64,000 nucleotides of DNA from Fistularia commersonii (Eukaryota > Chordata > Actinopteri > Syngnathiformes > Fistulariidae). Of the stretch, positions 1 through 11,025 are shown piece after piece. Under the pieces are notes generated by a model that had not been told where the DNA came from, did no database searches, and saw nothing but the letters and a program-made list of their open reading frames with translations. The stretch covers positions 16,469,001 through 16,533,000 of the forward strand of contig JBBMNZ010000007.1 in assembly GCA_037954325.1 (NCBI GenBank). The letters are read 5' to 3'. Made by a program: the position numbers and the translations under genes. Position 1 is the first letter of the stretch. Every line of letters begins with the position of its first letter.

Positions 1-345
1 ATAGTCTCTCCAGCGTGTTCTGGGTCTTCATCGTGGTCTCCTTCCCAGATGGACAGGCCCAGACTACCTCCCACGGGAGGCATCCAGGAGGCATCCTGAC
101 CAGATGCCCCAGCCACCTCATCTGGCTCTTCTCTATGCGAAGGAGCAGCGGCACTACTCTTGGCTCACCCCAGACGTCAAACCTTCTCATGCTATCTCTA
201 AGGGAGAGTCCAGCCACCCTGCGGAGGAAACTCTTTTCGGTAGCCTGTATCCCCAATCTCATTTTCGGTCACTACCCACAGCTCGTGACCATAGGTGAGG
301 GTGGGAACATAGATCGACCAGTGAACTGAAAGCAATAGTCTCCTC
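1..345 (-). mobile_element. LINE fragment, 3' coding region (family B)
   Basis: Read on the minus strand, this gives the C-terminal tail of a non-LTR reverse transcriptase protein. Recognisable pieces are LVRMPPG followed by VWACPSG, and upstream of them a stretch resembling the common fish LINE segment that ends in VTSCG. Frames are shifted and stopped, so it is a fossil. The same block recurs at 47735-47880 and 53530-53757 on the plus strand, and I call it family B because I cannot name it securely (RTE-like or Rex-like). It abuts an RTE element at about 345 with no spacer and in the same orientation. The left end lies outside the window. Confidence 0.65.
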
Positions 346-1890
346 TTCTACCCTTGCCTCGCTTTCATTTTCCTCATTCATCAGCTCTTCAAAGTACTCT
401 TTCCATCTTCCCATCACTCTTCAAGCATCTGTCAATACATTTCCCTCAATCTTTAATCATCCAGACGTGCTGCACACCCTTTCCATCTCTCTCTATTTCC
501 CCAACCTGTATAGATCCTTCTCTCCCTCCTTTCTGCCCAACTGAGCATACAAGTCATCAAAGACCCTTTTTTTGCCTTTGCCACCTCTATCTTTACCTTA
601 CCCAGTATTTCCCTGTACTCCTGTCTGTTGTCTTCAGTCCCCTCAGTGTCCCACTTCTTCTTTGCTAATCGCTTTCTTTGTATATACACCTGCACTTCCT
701 CATTCCAACATCAAGTCTCCATATCTATTTTCCCCCCAGATGATACACCAAGTACTCTTCTGCCTGTCTCACTGATAACATTAGTTGTAGTTGTCCAGTC
801 ATCTGGAAGCTCTCCCAGACCACCCAGAGCCTTTCTCAACTCCTGCCTGAAAACCATACAACACTCCTCCTTTTCAACTTCCACAACTTTGTCCTATGTT
901 CTGCTTTTGTCCTCTTGATCTTCCTTGTCACCAGAGTCCTATGCTGTCTGGCAACACACTCACCAACAAGATGTAGTCTAACTGGGTGCGCCTACCGCCA
1001 GTCTTACAAGTTACCCTATGTTCCTGTGTCTTATGGAAATAAGTGTTCACGACAGCCATTTCCATCCTTTTTGCAAAACGTACCTCCATCTGTCCCTCTG
1101 TGTTCCTATCCTGTATACCAAATATGCCCATCACCTCTTAATCCCCTCTATTGCCTGCCCAGCATGCCCATTGAAGTCTTGACCAATTACCACTCTCTCA
1201 TCGCTGGGGATTCTCCATCACTTCATCTAACTTATTCCAGAACTTCCCCTTCTCCTCTAACACACATCCCACCTGCAGGGCATACCTTCTAATAACATTG
1301 AGCATCACACCTTCAATTTCCAGTTTCAGACTCATAAGTCTATCTGACATTCTTTTCACCTCCTGAACATTCTTAACAAAATCCTCCTTCAAGATAACTC
1401 CTACTCCATTTCTCTTCCTGTCAATACCATGATAGTACAGCTTAAAGCCTGCTCTTAAACTTCTAACCTTACTACTTTTCCACCTGATCTGCTGGACACA
1501 CAATATATCCACCTTCCTTCTCTGCATCATGTCGACCAATTCTACCTTTTCCAGTCATTGTCCCAATATTCAAGGTCATACTCTGACTCCCAGAGTCTTT
1601 CCTTTTCTCCTCTCTCTGCTTCCAAACATATCTTCCTCCTCTCCTTCTTTGACTCACAGTAACCCAATTTCCATTGGGAGGTACCTGTAGGCCATTGTTA
1701 CCGCTGGTTGTTGTTGTTGTTAACCCGGTCCTCGACCGATTTGGTATGAGATGATTAGATTTGATTCCCAACCCTCTGCATTCATCCAGGCTTGGGACCA
1801 GCTCAGGCAGACACTGGTCGGTGCCCCTCCAGGGCTGGCTCAGGGAGTCACTGGCCCATGCCGCCCTGAGGCTGCATTGCAATTCCTCTT
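345..1890 (-). mobile_element. RTE-clade LINE, 5' half (endonuclease and linker), truncated
   Basis: A decayed RTE-type LINE reads on the minus strand. The 5' leader starts near 1880 with the block TGCAGCCTCAGGG, which is shared with the copies starting at 32074 and 49121. It is followed by TTTTTSGNNG and the AP-endonuclease opening LNIGTMTGKGR (about 1550-1590). The endonuclease continues as VDMMQRRKVDILCVQQIRWK, YYHGIDRKRNGVGVILKE and GRRTQLDYIL (about 930-1540). The inter-domain linker with KRLAKKKWDTEGTE lies at about 660. The element stops at about 345, just after the block RVEEE, so the whole reverse transcriptase is absent. Several frameshifts and stops separate the pieces, so it is not functional. 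Confidence 0.8.
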
Positions 1891-2790
1891 CAATGCATTT
1901 CCATTTTGTTTGTCCAAAACAGTGTATTTGTAAACTTGGAAAAGAATGATCCTGCCATTCTGGTGAACTGATCTGTCCTGTCAACCATTTCCTCCCTGTC
2001 GGGTCTCATTTCCTCAATATGATCAGTTTCTGTGTCACATGCCGATAGCGCAGTCAAACGTTTATAGGCACTGCAATTGGTTGTTTGCGCGTCACTTGCA
2101 GCCTGCTCTGTTATCTGTGGATATACTGGCAGAAAGCACGCTTGGTCTTTGTTATTTGGTAACCATGGAAACCCTTCTGTCGCTCTATTGTTCCAGCAAA
2201 GATCCAACACTCAGTTTCTACATTGACTTTTTTGATGGCTTTTCTAAATGAAAATGTGTACAAATAGAATCATTCATTCATCCAACTTGGCTCTTACAAC
2301 TGCTAAAAAAAATGAAGCTCGAGGAGGAGGCTGGTCCAACAGGATATTATGTTAACTGTATTTCAAATAATTTATGAATATCACTTCTTTCTAAACTATA
2401 TTGCACCAATTTCCTTAGTACTCAATAGTCATTACTTGTCTACAGCACTTGTAAAGATGTGCTACATCGGCACATCGAATTACAATTCATACAGAAATAC
2501 AGATAATCCACATTCCTCATTTATTATCTTTTAAAGATTTGCCAGCAAAGACAGGATGGCTTATTTTAAGTTGATTGACTTGGATATGTCTTTTTGAACA
2601 CATTGAGTGGGATACAATGGACAGCTGTAGTTGTCCATTGTAGTTATGATGTCCATTGTAGCTATGATGACGTAGCGCAGGTCATTGTGTAGAGGTGGAT
2701 CCAATCTGGCAGCCCAGTCACAAACTTCCATTTTTTTTCTAACTTGTAATTAAAATGGACTTGACAGCTACTGCTCTCTACTTTTTACAG
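1891..2790. other. Anonymous DNA, probably intronic
   Basis: No recognised gene or transposon. If the exon at 2791 is real, this stretch is the end of its upstream intron. It holds a minor tandem pair of about 18 bp (TGTCCATTGTAGTTATGA and a near copy) at 2632-2668. Confidence 0.4.
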
Positions 2791-2910
2791 GATGTCAGTC
2801 AGGGAGCGGAGCTAGCAGAACAAGAGGACCCTCCAAAGACTCGGGACCAGGAGTAATACAAATGATCTAACCAGTAAAACTGGAGCCATGTCATTCAAAC
2901 CAGCAATAAA
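2791..2910 (+). CDS. Candidate terminal exon with stop and poly(A) signal, gene unknown
   Basis: A pyrimidine-rich tract (CTCTCTACTTTTTACAG) ends at 2790 and gives a strong splice acceptor. From 2791 one frame runs 21 codons (DVSQGAELAEQ then EDPPKTRDQE) to TAA at 2854-2856. The frame shifted by two bases is also open (CQSGSGASRTRGPSKDSGP then GVIQMI) to a TAA about 12 bases later, so the true phase cannot be fixed without the upstream exon. AATAAA sits at 2905-2910, a natural distance for cleavage just downstream. The upstream exons must lie to the left, mostly outside the window. I do not recognise either peptide. Seen: splice site, open frames, poly(A) signal. Inferred: that this is a real last exon. 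Confidence 0.45.
2905..2910 (+). terminator. Poly(A) signal AATAAA of the candidate terminal exon
   Basis: A canonical AATAAA about 50 bases after the stop codons at 2854-2866. The simple-repeat LINE tail starts less than 100 bases further on, which fits a gene ending here. Confidence 0.4.
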
Positions 2911-2999
2911 CTGATGAAATTCTCATGTTTCATCTTTTAATTAGTTCATCTGTGTCCAACTTAACTATTTTACAGCTTTGTTTACTGGAAAAAACTCAA

Positions 3000-3985
3000 T
3001 CCATCTATCCATCCATCCCCCTTCTTCCGCTTATCGGCTTGCACCACTCCTTCCATGGTTTTTTACCTTGGCAGTCACCAAGCCACGTGCCACTTGGCTT
3101 GCCTGTGCCTGTCAGCTGCCTCTGTAGTTGGGCCTGCCAGGTCTGACTGGTATCCTCCCTCAGCATCGGAGCCAGCTCACTATCATGTGGTGATCAGCTG
3201 ACAACTCTGCCAGTCTTTTCACCCGAATGTCCAGAACATGCAGAAAATCTGACACGATCACCAGGGTGATCATCAAACTGTGGCCTGAGGTGCACATGTG
3301 TACACCTTTGTGTAAACCCAGAATTCCAGAAACAAAACACAACTCCGATTCAGATCAGGGCTACTGTTCCTCCCAATCAGGCCTTTCCAAGTATCGTGGT
3401 TGCTGCCCACATGATCGCTGAAGTCCCCCCGTAAGATAAGGGAGGCCCAACAGGAGTGCCCCTTCAAGGACTCCAAACTGGATGGGTTGTCTGAACTGCT
3501 GTTGGGTGCAGAGGGGGTGCCTTGTGCACCAGCTCAGGCTCCTTCCCACATGAGGGAGTATTCCTAGAGCCAGGTTCTGTGGCTCAGACCCCCAAGGTCC
3601 CCTACTTCAGCTACCAACCAGCTCACATTGCACTCAACCCCCTTGGCCCCTCCAACGGGTGGCAAGCCCAAGGAAAGGGGGACTCGTGTTGCCCTTTCGA
3701 GCGGCGCACTATGTGTGTAGGCCCGGCCACCAGGCATTCGCTATCATGCCCTGGTTCCAGGGAGGGACCCCAGTGACCCACCTTCAGGCAAGGGAAAACT
3801 AGGTCCATTTGTCGTCTTTGTCTTCTGAGCCATGCTTTGTCTGGTCCCTCACCTGGTACCTGTTTGCCCAATGTGACCTTATCAAGGGCATGAAGTCCCA
3901 GACAACTTAGCCCCTAGGATCACTGGGATGCATAAACCCCTCCACCACAATAAGGTGACAGCTCAAGGAGGGATAAAAAAAAACA
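3000..3985 (-). mobile_element. LINE fragment: endonuclease-region sequence joined to a 3' tail
   Basis: The minus strand carries a decayed 5' region of a common fish LINE, matched by nucleotide blocks recalled from many fish genomes. These include a block about CCCTGATAAGG and release of the plot at 3860-3985, the block around GGCCCGGCCACCAGGC at 3719-3735, and the endonuclease stretch GATCACGTGG-like to TTCAGATCAGGG at 3180-3360. The 3' end at 3000-3020 is a short (ATGG)n tail preceded by GCCGATAAGCGGAAGAAG, the same 3' end type as family B at 53735-53757. The reverse transcriptase expected between endonuclease and tail is missing, so the copy is internally deleted. Open frames on either strand here are not genes. 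Confidence 0.6.
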
Positions 3986-4339
3986 ACTCTAGGAAATTGC
4001 CAACTGTTTGAAATTAAAGGTGCTGTAACTTTTTGTTTTGTTTTTAGCAGCTGTCAATTAGCTGAATGTTGAAATATGCAGTAAAACTTGAGCAATCATT
4101 CAGTAAACTCTGAGTGTTCCTGTTTACAGAGGTTACATATACTTGAAGATTTTTTTTTCAAACTTCCTGGAAAAAAATTCAGTCAATGAGTTCATAAAAT
4201 AGCAATTGAAGAACAATTTTATTATTGACTCTAGATTTCAGTTGATTTCAGTGATCTCGTCAGGGGTTTAGCATCGTCACAAGTCACAACCACAACAACA
4301 AACATTCAAAAATGTGCATTTTCAAAAAACAATCGTTGG
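3986..4339. other. Anonymous spacer
   Basis: AT-rich DNA with short A and T runs. No gene, terminal repeat or recognisable element is visible. Confidence 0.4.
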
Positions 4340-7320
4340 ATTCCGGTTGACTATTACATATTGGACTGACATGGAGGTAAATACGACTGGACAAAGAATC
4401 TTGTACGGAATACAAAGTGCAGAGTGCAATGTCTAAGTAATAAGGTAATTATCCATAAGAGTTATGTGTTCAGTGAGGCAGTAAAAAGATGAGGGAATTT
4501 GATTTTTCAAATAAAGTGATGATCTGGTAAAAATGTTTTTGTGCATGACATGGTAACCAAGAGGATATGGGGATTCACGAATTTAGCACAATAGTGGTGT
4601 GTTCTACTGCCAGATACTGCTGGCAGTTCTGTTCTGTTCTTCCAGAGAGAAGTTAGAATAGGTTGTGCCCAGGATGTGATGGGTCATCAATGATGTTCCT
4701 AACTCTGGAAGAGCATAGATCATGAAAGGTTTGTGCACATTTGATTCTTCTGCTGTCCTGGTTGTCAGTTCAAATCCTTTCTTGTCCTGTTTGGTGGACG
4801 AACCACACCAGAAGATCATGGGGCTGCATAGTACAGGCTAGAAGACTGTGTGGGGTAAAACTTAATCAGCAGGTTCTGAAGTAAGTCTAACTTCCTGAGC
4901 TGAAAGAAAGTTTATCCCTCAAGTGTGCTTTTTGATCACACCATCTATGTTGGATGATTTACTCAAGATCCAGGGAAATGATGAATCGTTGAAACCAGCA
5001 GATTTCTGCAGTAACCACAGAGCTGTTTAATATGAAGATAGGGGTTTCTACTCAAGTCCACTGTTGTTTCATCTGTTTTGAGTGGATTCAGCTCAGCGTT
5101 GTTCTTACTGCACCAGAGGACCATATCTTCAACCTGCCATGTGTTCACAGACTTTTCACTGTCTCAGATGAGCTGATGATTGTTGTGTCCTTTGTAAACT
5201 TCAGGCGTTTGACAGATGTTTCCCTTGAGGTGAATTCATTGGTGTAACACAGCGGTTAGGAACCAGTGGCTTGCGAGACAATTTTGAGTTGAAAAAAAAA
5301 AAAATCAGTTTTGAACTGATTTTAAAATGCTTGTGATATTTCTTCACAACACTGTGTCATTTTAAAGTAAACAGAAATTAGTTTTGAAGATAAATTTTAC
5401 GGGTCACCCATTGGTCGGGTTGGGAACCAATGGCTCCGTAGCACGTCCGGATCACTGTAAAGGTGAAGAAATCAGTTTTATCAGATAGCCAACTAGTTTA
5501 TCCGCTTCAACTCTTGTAACGAAAAAGATGGCGAAAAGAAAAAAAAAGACAGTGATTACCGTGCATTCCAGGCTGCGTGGACAGAGGAATTTGCATTTGG
5601 ATCAGGAGAATGTCTACTAATATGCGATGATAAAATTGCATCGGTGAAACAGTCAAATCTAAAACAGTGCTTTCAACAAATCCATGCAGCACCAGAGGTC
5701 ACATTAAAAGTAAGACATATTTAATTTATTATACGTTAAAAATACTATATGGCTCTCAATGAAATATATTTGGAAATATTTGGCTTTTATGGCTCTCCCA
5801 GTCAAAAAGATTCCTGACCCCTGTTGTAAAGAATGAAGCGTGGTGGAGAGAGCACACCCTGGGGGGGAAACGATGCTGATTGTCGGGGTGTTTGATGTGA
5901 ACTTCTCCAGCATCACTTGCTGCCTCCTGTTTGTCAGGAAGTTAGTGAACCACTGACAGGGTGAGACTATGGTCATTTAGTCCAGATATAGACGATTTCT
6001 TCGAAACCAGGTTTATTTTAGAGCTTTCGAAGCAGGAGAGAACTTCACACAGTTACAGTGATTTTTTTTAAATCCATGTAATGATAGAGGGCCAACTGGT
6101 CATTACAGACCTTCAGACAGGAAGGTGACGACCCATTTGGACCTGGAGCCATCCTGGTGTTCTGTCTTGATAAGATCTAGCACACATCCCCCTTACAGAT
6201 CCTGAATGATGGTGGGGTGGCGGGTGGGGAAGGAGTGGGTGTCTAAAGCTGGACAGTCAGAGATGGAGTGGGTGACAGGTTTAAATGTGTTCTCGAAACA
6301 ATAACAGAATTAATTCAGCTCTTCAGCCAAAACAGGTAATGTTTTGCTTGTGGGGGAAGAGCAGTGGGGACACTTATCCTTTTGCTGGTGATACCTTGCA
6401 GACCTCTCCATGCTGACGCAGGATCGTTGACTGAAGAACGGGTTTTTCAGCATTTCAGTGTCGCACTTCTTTGCTACTTTGATCTCCTTTATAGCCTGGT
6501 TTTACAGGACTCTGACCCCACTTCTATGTGCCTTCTTCTTGCTCTGGAAAAGCTGTTGGAATTTAGAGGTCAACTAGGGGTTATTGTTTTATGTGCACAA
6601 GGTCTTAGTCTGCACACATACATAGCCTCAAAAAAGCTGATGTAAGAAGTCACAGTATTGTTGTGTACGTCCAAGTCTGAAGCAGCACCTTCAAGAAAAC
6701 ACTCCAGCCAGTCCAGAAAAAAACTGTCTTTATTTCTTGCTTTGCTTCTGTGGTTCTTCCCGTCATGGTCTTCACCACAGGCTTAGCAGATTTTAATTTC
6801 TCCCAATTAGTTAGTTAGAAGATGAACCATGCTGTGACCAGAGAGCCCCAAGGCTGCACGGGGAGACAGATCATAAGGCATCCTTTAAAATTGTGCAGCA
6901 ATGGTCCAGGGTGTTCATGTCCCTTGTTGGACACTTAACATGCTTTCTGTGCTTTTGAGAAGTTGTGGCTGAGGTTTGCTCTGTTGAGGTCCCCAAGGAT
7001 AATAAGAAGGGAGTCTGGATGTGTCCTCTCCATGTGAGTTATTGAGTCAGCTGGCTGTTGTAAAGCCTCACTAGTACCAACCGAGGTGGGATGTAAACAC
7101 CAGGATAAACTAGGAGAACTTCTGCAATGAGTAAAACATCTATCCGTTAATGAATATGGACTCAAAGTGACCACTGCTTTCTTCCCCACTGGGACATCTG
7201 TCTGCCAACATTTGTTCATGAAAAAAAAAAAAGATACCAACTCCTCAGCGACAGTTCCTGACAAAATTATTAGGGGGGAAAACTTTTGCAATGAGGACTA
7301 AGCTGACCCATTAACCGGTG
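4340..7320 (-). mobile_element. L2/Rex1-like LINE, near-complete but dead, split by a hAT insertion
   Basis: Read on the minus strand the domains come in order. The AP-endonuclease C-terminal part, with THPDSLLIILGDLNRANL, is at 6971-7030. A linker with WTGWSVF follows at about 6700. RT block 0-2 with LCEVLSCFE and KKSSISGLNDHS is at 5980-6050. RT core with FTNFLTNRRQQV and a decayed SPPGCALS is at 5850-5960. Thumb-region VEDMVLWCSKNNAELNPLKT is at 5070-5130. The C-terminal DDPSHPGHN, a hallmark of the CR1/L2 group, is at about 4660-4690. The catalytic FADD box has decayed to FTKD. Many frameshifts and stops are present. A 574-bp hAT element splits the frame at 5250-5823, and reading across its target duplication restores continuity (SLYTNE-like). 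The 5' end is truncated or unrecognisable beyond about 7320. Confidence 0.75.
5250..5823 (+). mobile_element. Non-autonomous hAT element, copy 1, inside the L2-like LINE
   Basis: The ends are imperfect inverted repeats: CAGCGGTTAGGAACC at 5250-5264 and GATTCCTGACCCCTG at 5809-5823 (12 of 15 paired). The flanking 8-mers GTGTAACA (5242-5249) and TTGTAAAG (5824-5831) agree at 5 positions and fall where the interrupted LINE frame resumes, so they are a decayed target-site duplication. The inside carries the start of a hAT transposase on the plus strand, MAKRKKK then DYRAFQAAWTEEFAFG and LLICDDKIASVK (about 5528-5650), typical of the GTF2IRD2/ZBED-like Charlie group. The rest of the transposase is missing. 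A copy in the opposite orientation lies at 33126-33691. Confidence 0.8.
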
Positions 7321-9110
7321 ACTCAACAATTGTCGCACTTTATGTTTGTCTTGTCAAAATTACATAGCACTACGACTTGTAACAATAGGTGGTGAGATAA
7401 ACACAACGATATTCCCTCTAGCTACATAAGCTACCATGAAGGTACATCAAAGATTTTTCACGAGTGAAATTATCTACATTGACCATAGTTGATTGACCAC
7501 TCATTCATATACTTTCAGATATCTCTGCATATGAAGAAAGAAGCCTGTCGACCATTGCATGTATGTCGTGTAACCCTGAGCAGGTTTCAGAATTGACAAA
7601 GGCACGTATATGCAAGCCCTCCTGGGACCCATAGGGAACTCTTTGAAGTGCCTGTTTTTTGTAGGGAAAAAAAGAAAAGTATTTCACATGAGTTTATTAG
7701 AACTGAGGGCGATTTCAACCTGACTGAAAGTCGCCCGAAATATGGAGCAGCGTTGCATGCTGACTCGACATTCGGAGGCAGCTGAAATGTACAGATCTGC
7801 TGTAACAGCAGAGCAATATGATTTTAAATATCCCATCCTTTTTTGCACTTTGTGGTGCGTCACCCAGATCACCCTTTTAAACAAACTGCCCTTTCTCCTC
7901 CCCATCAGGTCTGTGTTGAAATCTGCTCAGCAAATGGCGGCATATCTGCTAGAGTCCACATTGCCTCTATTAAGGAGGAGAAGGTTCGACCATTCTATTG
8001 GGAAGAGAACGAACACTTGTCAGAAGTATTCATCAGTGCAGAGACCCTGCTACTGCAGCTCAGTGAGCGCACTGACTTGCTTTCCATCTCGGGTGTGCTG
8101 GATGAGGGAGGGACCGGCAGAGATGAAAAAATACACAAAAACAAAAATGTGCAAGGGAGCAACAAACCGAGGAAGCCATTCATGGTACCATCTTCACGGT
8201 TGAAGACCAGGCAATGTTTTCGATTCTTCAGTTGTACAATTTTCTCGAGTCCAAATGAACTGTAGTCTCAGTTTCCTATTTTGAGCTGACAGGTGTGGCA
8301 CCCAATGCGGTTGTTTCCTGTTGTTGCCTCCCTGCTTCAAGGAATGATATGTGTATCAGTGGTTATTGGTTTCGCCCTCCAGTCATCCGAGACCATTCTG
8401 TCCTTTTTCCTCTAACCTCTGGTGTCAATCAACAAGGCATATTCACCAAGAGAACTATTCGCCAAGAAGTTGTTTTCCTTTTTTTTGACCAGTCTTTGAT
8501 ATGGTTGTTCATTGAATTCCAGGTAGAACTGTTGCATATAATTTAAAATTTCTGGTGAGATTATGTAATTTGCCTCTTTGCCTTTACCTGAACCAGACAA
8601 ATGTCGTCTCTCTTCGACCGGTTTTACAGAAACAGTGGAATGATGGAGGCAGGGATTAGGGACCAAATCTAACAGTTTTTTAATCATGTGACGAAGTTCT
8701 AATCAGGCACCATGAATTGGTGTGGTATAAGTGGATGCTATCAGATAATGCCCCACATGTGAACACCATCTTTTTCATGGTTGACTGGACCCATCCAGTG
8801 GTGTTCTGAGGAACATGTTATTTGAACCTCACCAATCTCTGCCATGATGGACACCAGAACACTGCCAAGTGACTGCTTTTCCTGTGTAGGAAAAGATTAA
8901 GACTGTAGTGTAACAGGCCGAGAAACAGGATGTGAAACCTGTGTATGTCTGTGCACTCTAGAGTTTCGCCTGCTTAAATGGGTTAATCTGCCCAGTCAAA
9001 GTCACTTTTATTTGAGTGAAGTTGAAATTAGCACTAACATTGAGGGAAGACGATGGCATCAATGAGAGCTGCAGCTATACCAAGATGCAAAATAAGCTTG
9101 TGATAAGTCT
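7321..9110. other. Anonymous DNA with chance open frames
   Basis: Open frames of 140-153 codons on the plus strand (7742-8265) overlap each other in two frames and show no family signature, so I do not call them. No terminal repeats or known repeats were recognised. Confidence 0.35.
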
Positions 9111-9111
9111 G

Positions 9112-9250
9112 TGGAGGTTCTCAGTCATCCAGGTCATGATGAATTCTTGTCGAAATTCAGTTCAGATCTGAAGAACCTCTCAAATGATGGGTGAAATGTC
9201 TTCAAGTGAAGAAATTCCAGTCCAGTGGCCATGACAAGATAATTTCGACA
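9112..9250 (-). mobile_element. Penelope-like 3' end fragment
   Basis: The plus strand shows GGTTCTCAGTCATCCAGGTCATG followed by GTGAAATGTCTTCAAGTGAAG and a second partial, inverted-looking CATGACAAG block. This is the 3' end of a repeat that is very common in fish; on the minus strand it reads as ...GAAACGTCTT...CATGACCTGGATGACTGAGAACC. The same block recurs near 20800, 35690, 37780, 54075, 55505 and 58540 here. Confidence 0.5.
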
Positions 9251-9479
9251 AGAAGCTTGTGATAATATTTTTTTGCGATTTTCCATGTTCTCAAAGGGCC
9301 CGTTAATCATACACCATGCCAAAGCCATATCAAGAGTCAGTTTAAATAGTGACGGTTCAGCCTTTAGCCAGTATGCACATTCTGGCCTGTGCAATGAGCT
9401 CAGCAACATATGCTGAGTAATGAGATGGAAGTAGAGCGGAACACAAAAGAGAGCGAGACAAGACAACAGCATATCCTAT

Positions 9480-10340
9480 TTGAACGTACCCAGTAACAGG
9501 AAAGAAACCTGTCTACAAAGAGAATGAGGTCGGGGTTAATGAGAGGGGTTTCTTGCAAATCAGGTCTCAGTGTGTGCATTTCCTCGAGGGCAGTAATGCA
9601 ATCGTGGTATTTGCCATCATCCTGCGTAGGGAAAGGTGTGTCAGAATGGAGGATGGTGCAATATTTGACCATTGCGTTAAGCATCTTTGGCAAGAAAGAT
9701 TCTTATCCAAGCCGGCATACCACAAAGATAAAATGTATTCTGATTATCGTAGAATCAAAGAGACTTCATGCTTGACTAGAAAGCCTAGACTGTCACCAAC
9801 GCTATCTCTGTAGGATGTCACAGACTTTTCAGCAGCCTCTACTGCATTGCACTCCCGGCAAGCATCCAATGACTTGGTCAAACTATTTGGAGAAGTGGTC
9901 CACTGGCACCATTCTCTCGCCATGGTCCTATAAGGGATTAGAGTCACAAAGACTAAGTATACGGTCTACTTAGGGGCAGGAGTCCAAGCATTGGTGTTTT
10001 TTCAGTACAAGGCCCTTTCTGTGTCGAGATTCAACTCGAGTGTCTGTGGACTGAAGTATCGAATGGTGCTTATAAGATTGTGAAATTTGAAACAAACATT
10101 CTGTGGCATGAGCAGGTGCCAAGAAAAGTCTGCATCTGTTTAACATGTGATGACATGTCCTAAGAACGTCACAATTGAAACTGATGGAGGTTGGAGAGGC
10201 TGGCCTCATGGCTTTCTGTGTTGAAGTGCATTGAGAGAGAGATTTTGTCAGCTATACATTGTCCTAAAATGGGGCACCATGAGATTGTTGATTTACTGCA
10301 AAGGAGCAATGCCTGCTGTTATTTGGGGGTACTTAAGGTG
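9480..10340 (-). mobile_element. Endogenous retrovirus pol remnant (RT C-terminus to RNase H)
   Basis: The minus strand carries decayed retroviral pol of the gamma/epsilon-like type. From 10180 downward there is the RT block VTFLGHVIT, then a stretch around LGLLPLSRPYT near 9960, a connection segment with VEAAEKSVTSYRDSVGDS at 9780-9840, then RPDLQETPL and NPDLILFVD at about 9510-9560, which is the entry to RNase H. Stops and frameshifts occur throughout. No flanking LTRs were recognised, and the copy ends near 9480, before the RNase H core is complete. It is a broken fossil with no coding capacity. Confidence 0.65.
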
Positions 10341-11025
10341 TTGTCACAGTGTCTCATAGTAGATGGTTGGTGATTCTCAGTACCATTGAAATAGTCTGAT
10401 AAAAGTACAGTACAACCAGAACTAGCTGTTGTCAAGCCCAAAAAACCTGTGACTTGTCCACACCTGTTCCCCTTCCCCAGTTCTTGATCGTGTCCACCTG
10501 TTTCCATTTAAGCATGCATGTATATATGGTCTGCGTTCATCTTCTTCCTATCTAACTGCCAGAGTCAGGGTTTTTTTTTTTCTTACATTTGGATATGTGA
10601 TTCCTATCAATATTCTTATTGTCATTTCCTTTCCACTTTTTCTTTAGAAGTTGTTGCTTAATTATTTTGCCTCGAGTTCAGTTTCTTTCAATTTCTATGG
10701 TTGGCAAAATTTCACTTACTTATTTAAAGATCATTTAGTTGTTACTTTACCATGAGTTATGAGTTTGCCTACTCATCCAGGGAAGCTGCCCAAGAACACA
10801 TGTACAACCGGAAAGGCCTTTGAATTGAAAACCATTGGAGACAAAGTATATGGGTTTGGAAAGTTGTTTTATTTTTTGGAAATCTTGTTTCACTGCTTAT
10901 AACTCTTGGATGAATCACTGTTCATGTTGGTTCATGTTCAAAGAAACCGCAATCACTCCATGTGTCGACCTTGACAGTTTCAGCAGACAAAGTGGTTTGC
11001 AGGGACAGTAATCATGGGGTGATAA
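10341..11025. other. Anonymous spacer
   Basis: AT-rich DNA with homopolymer T runs. Nothing recognised. Confidence 0.35.

Noticed and set aside
7742..8265. Overlapping plus-strand open frames of 153 and 140 codons
   Set aside because: Two frames are open at once, there is no splice context at the ends and no family signature; composition is that of random AT-rich DNA.
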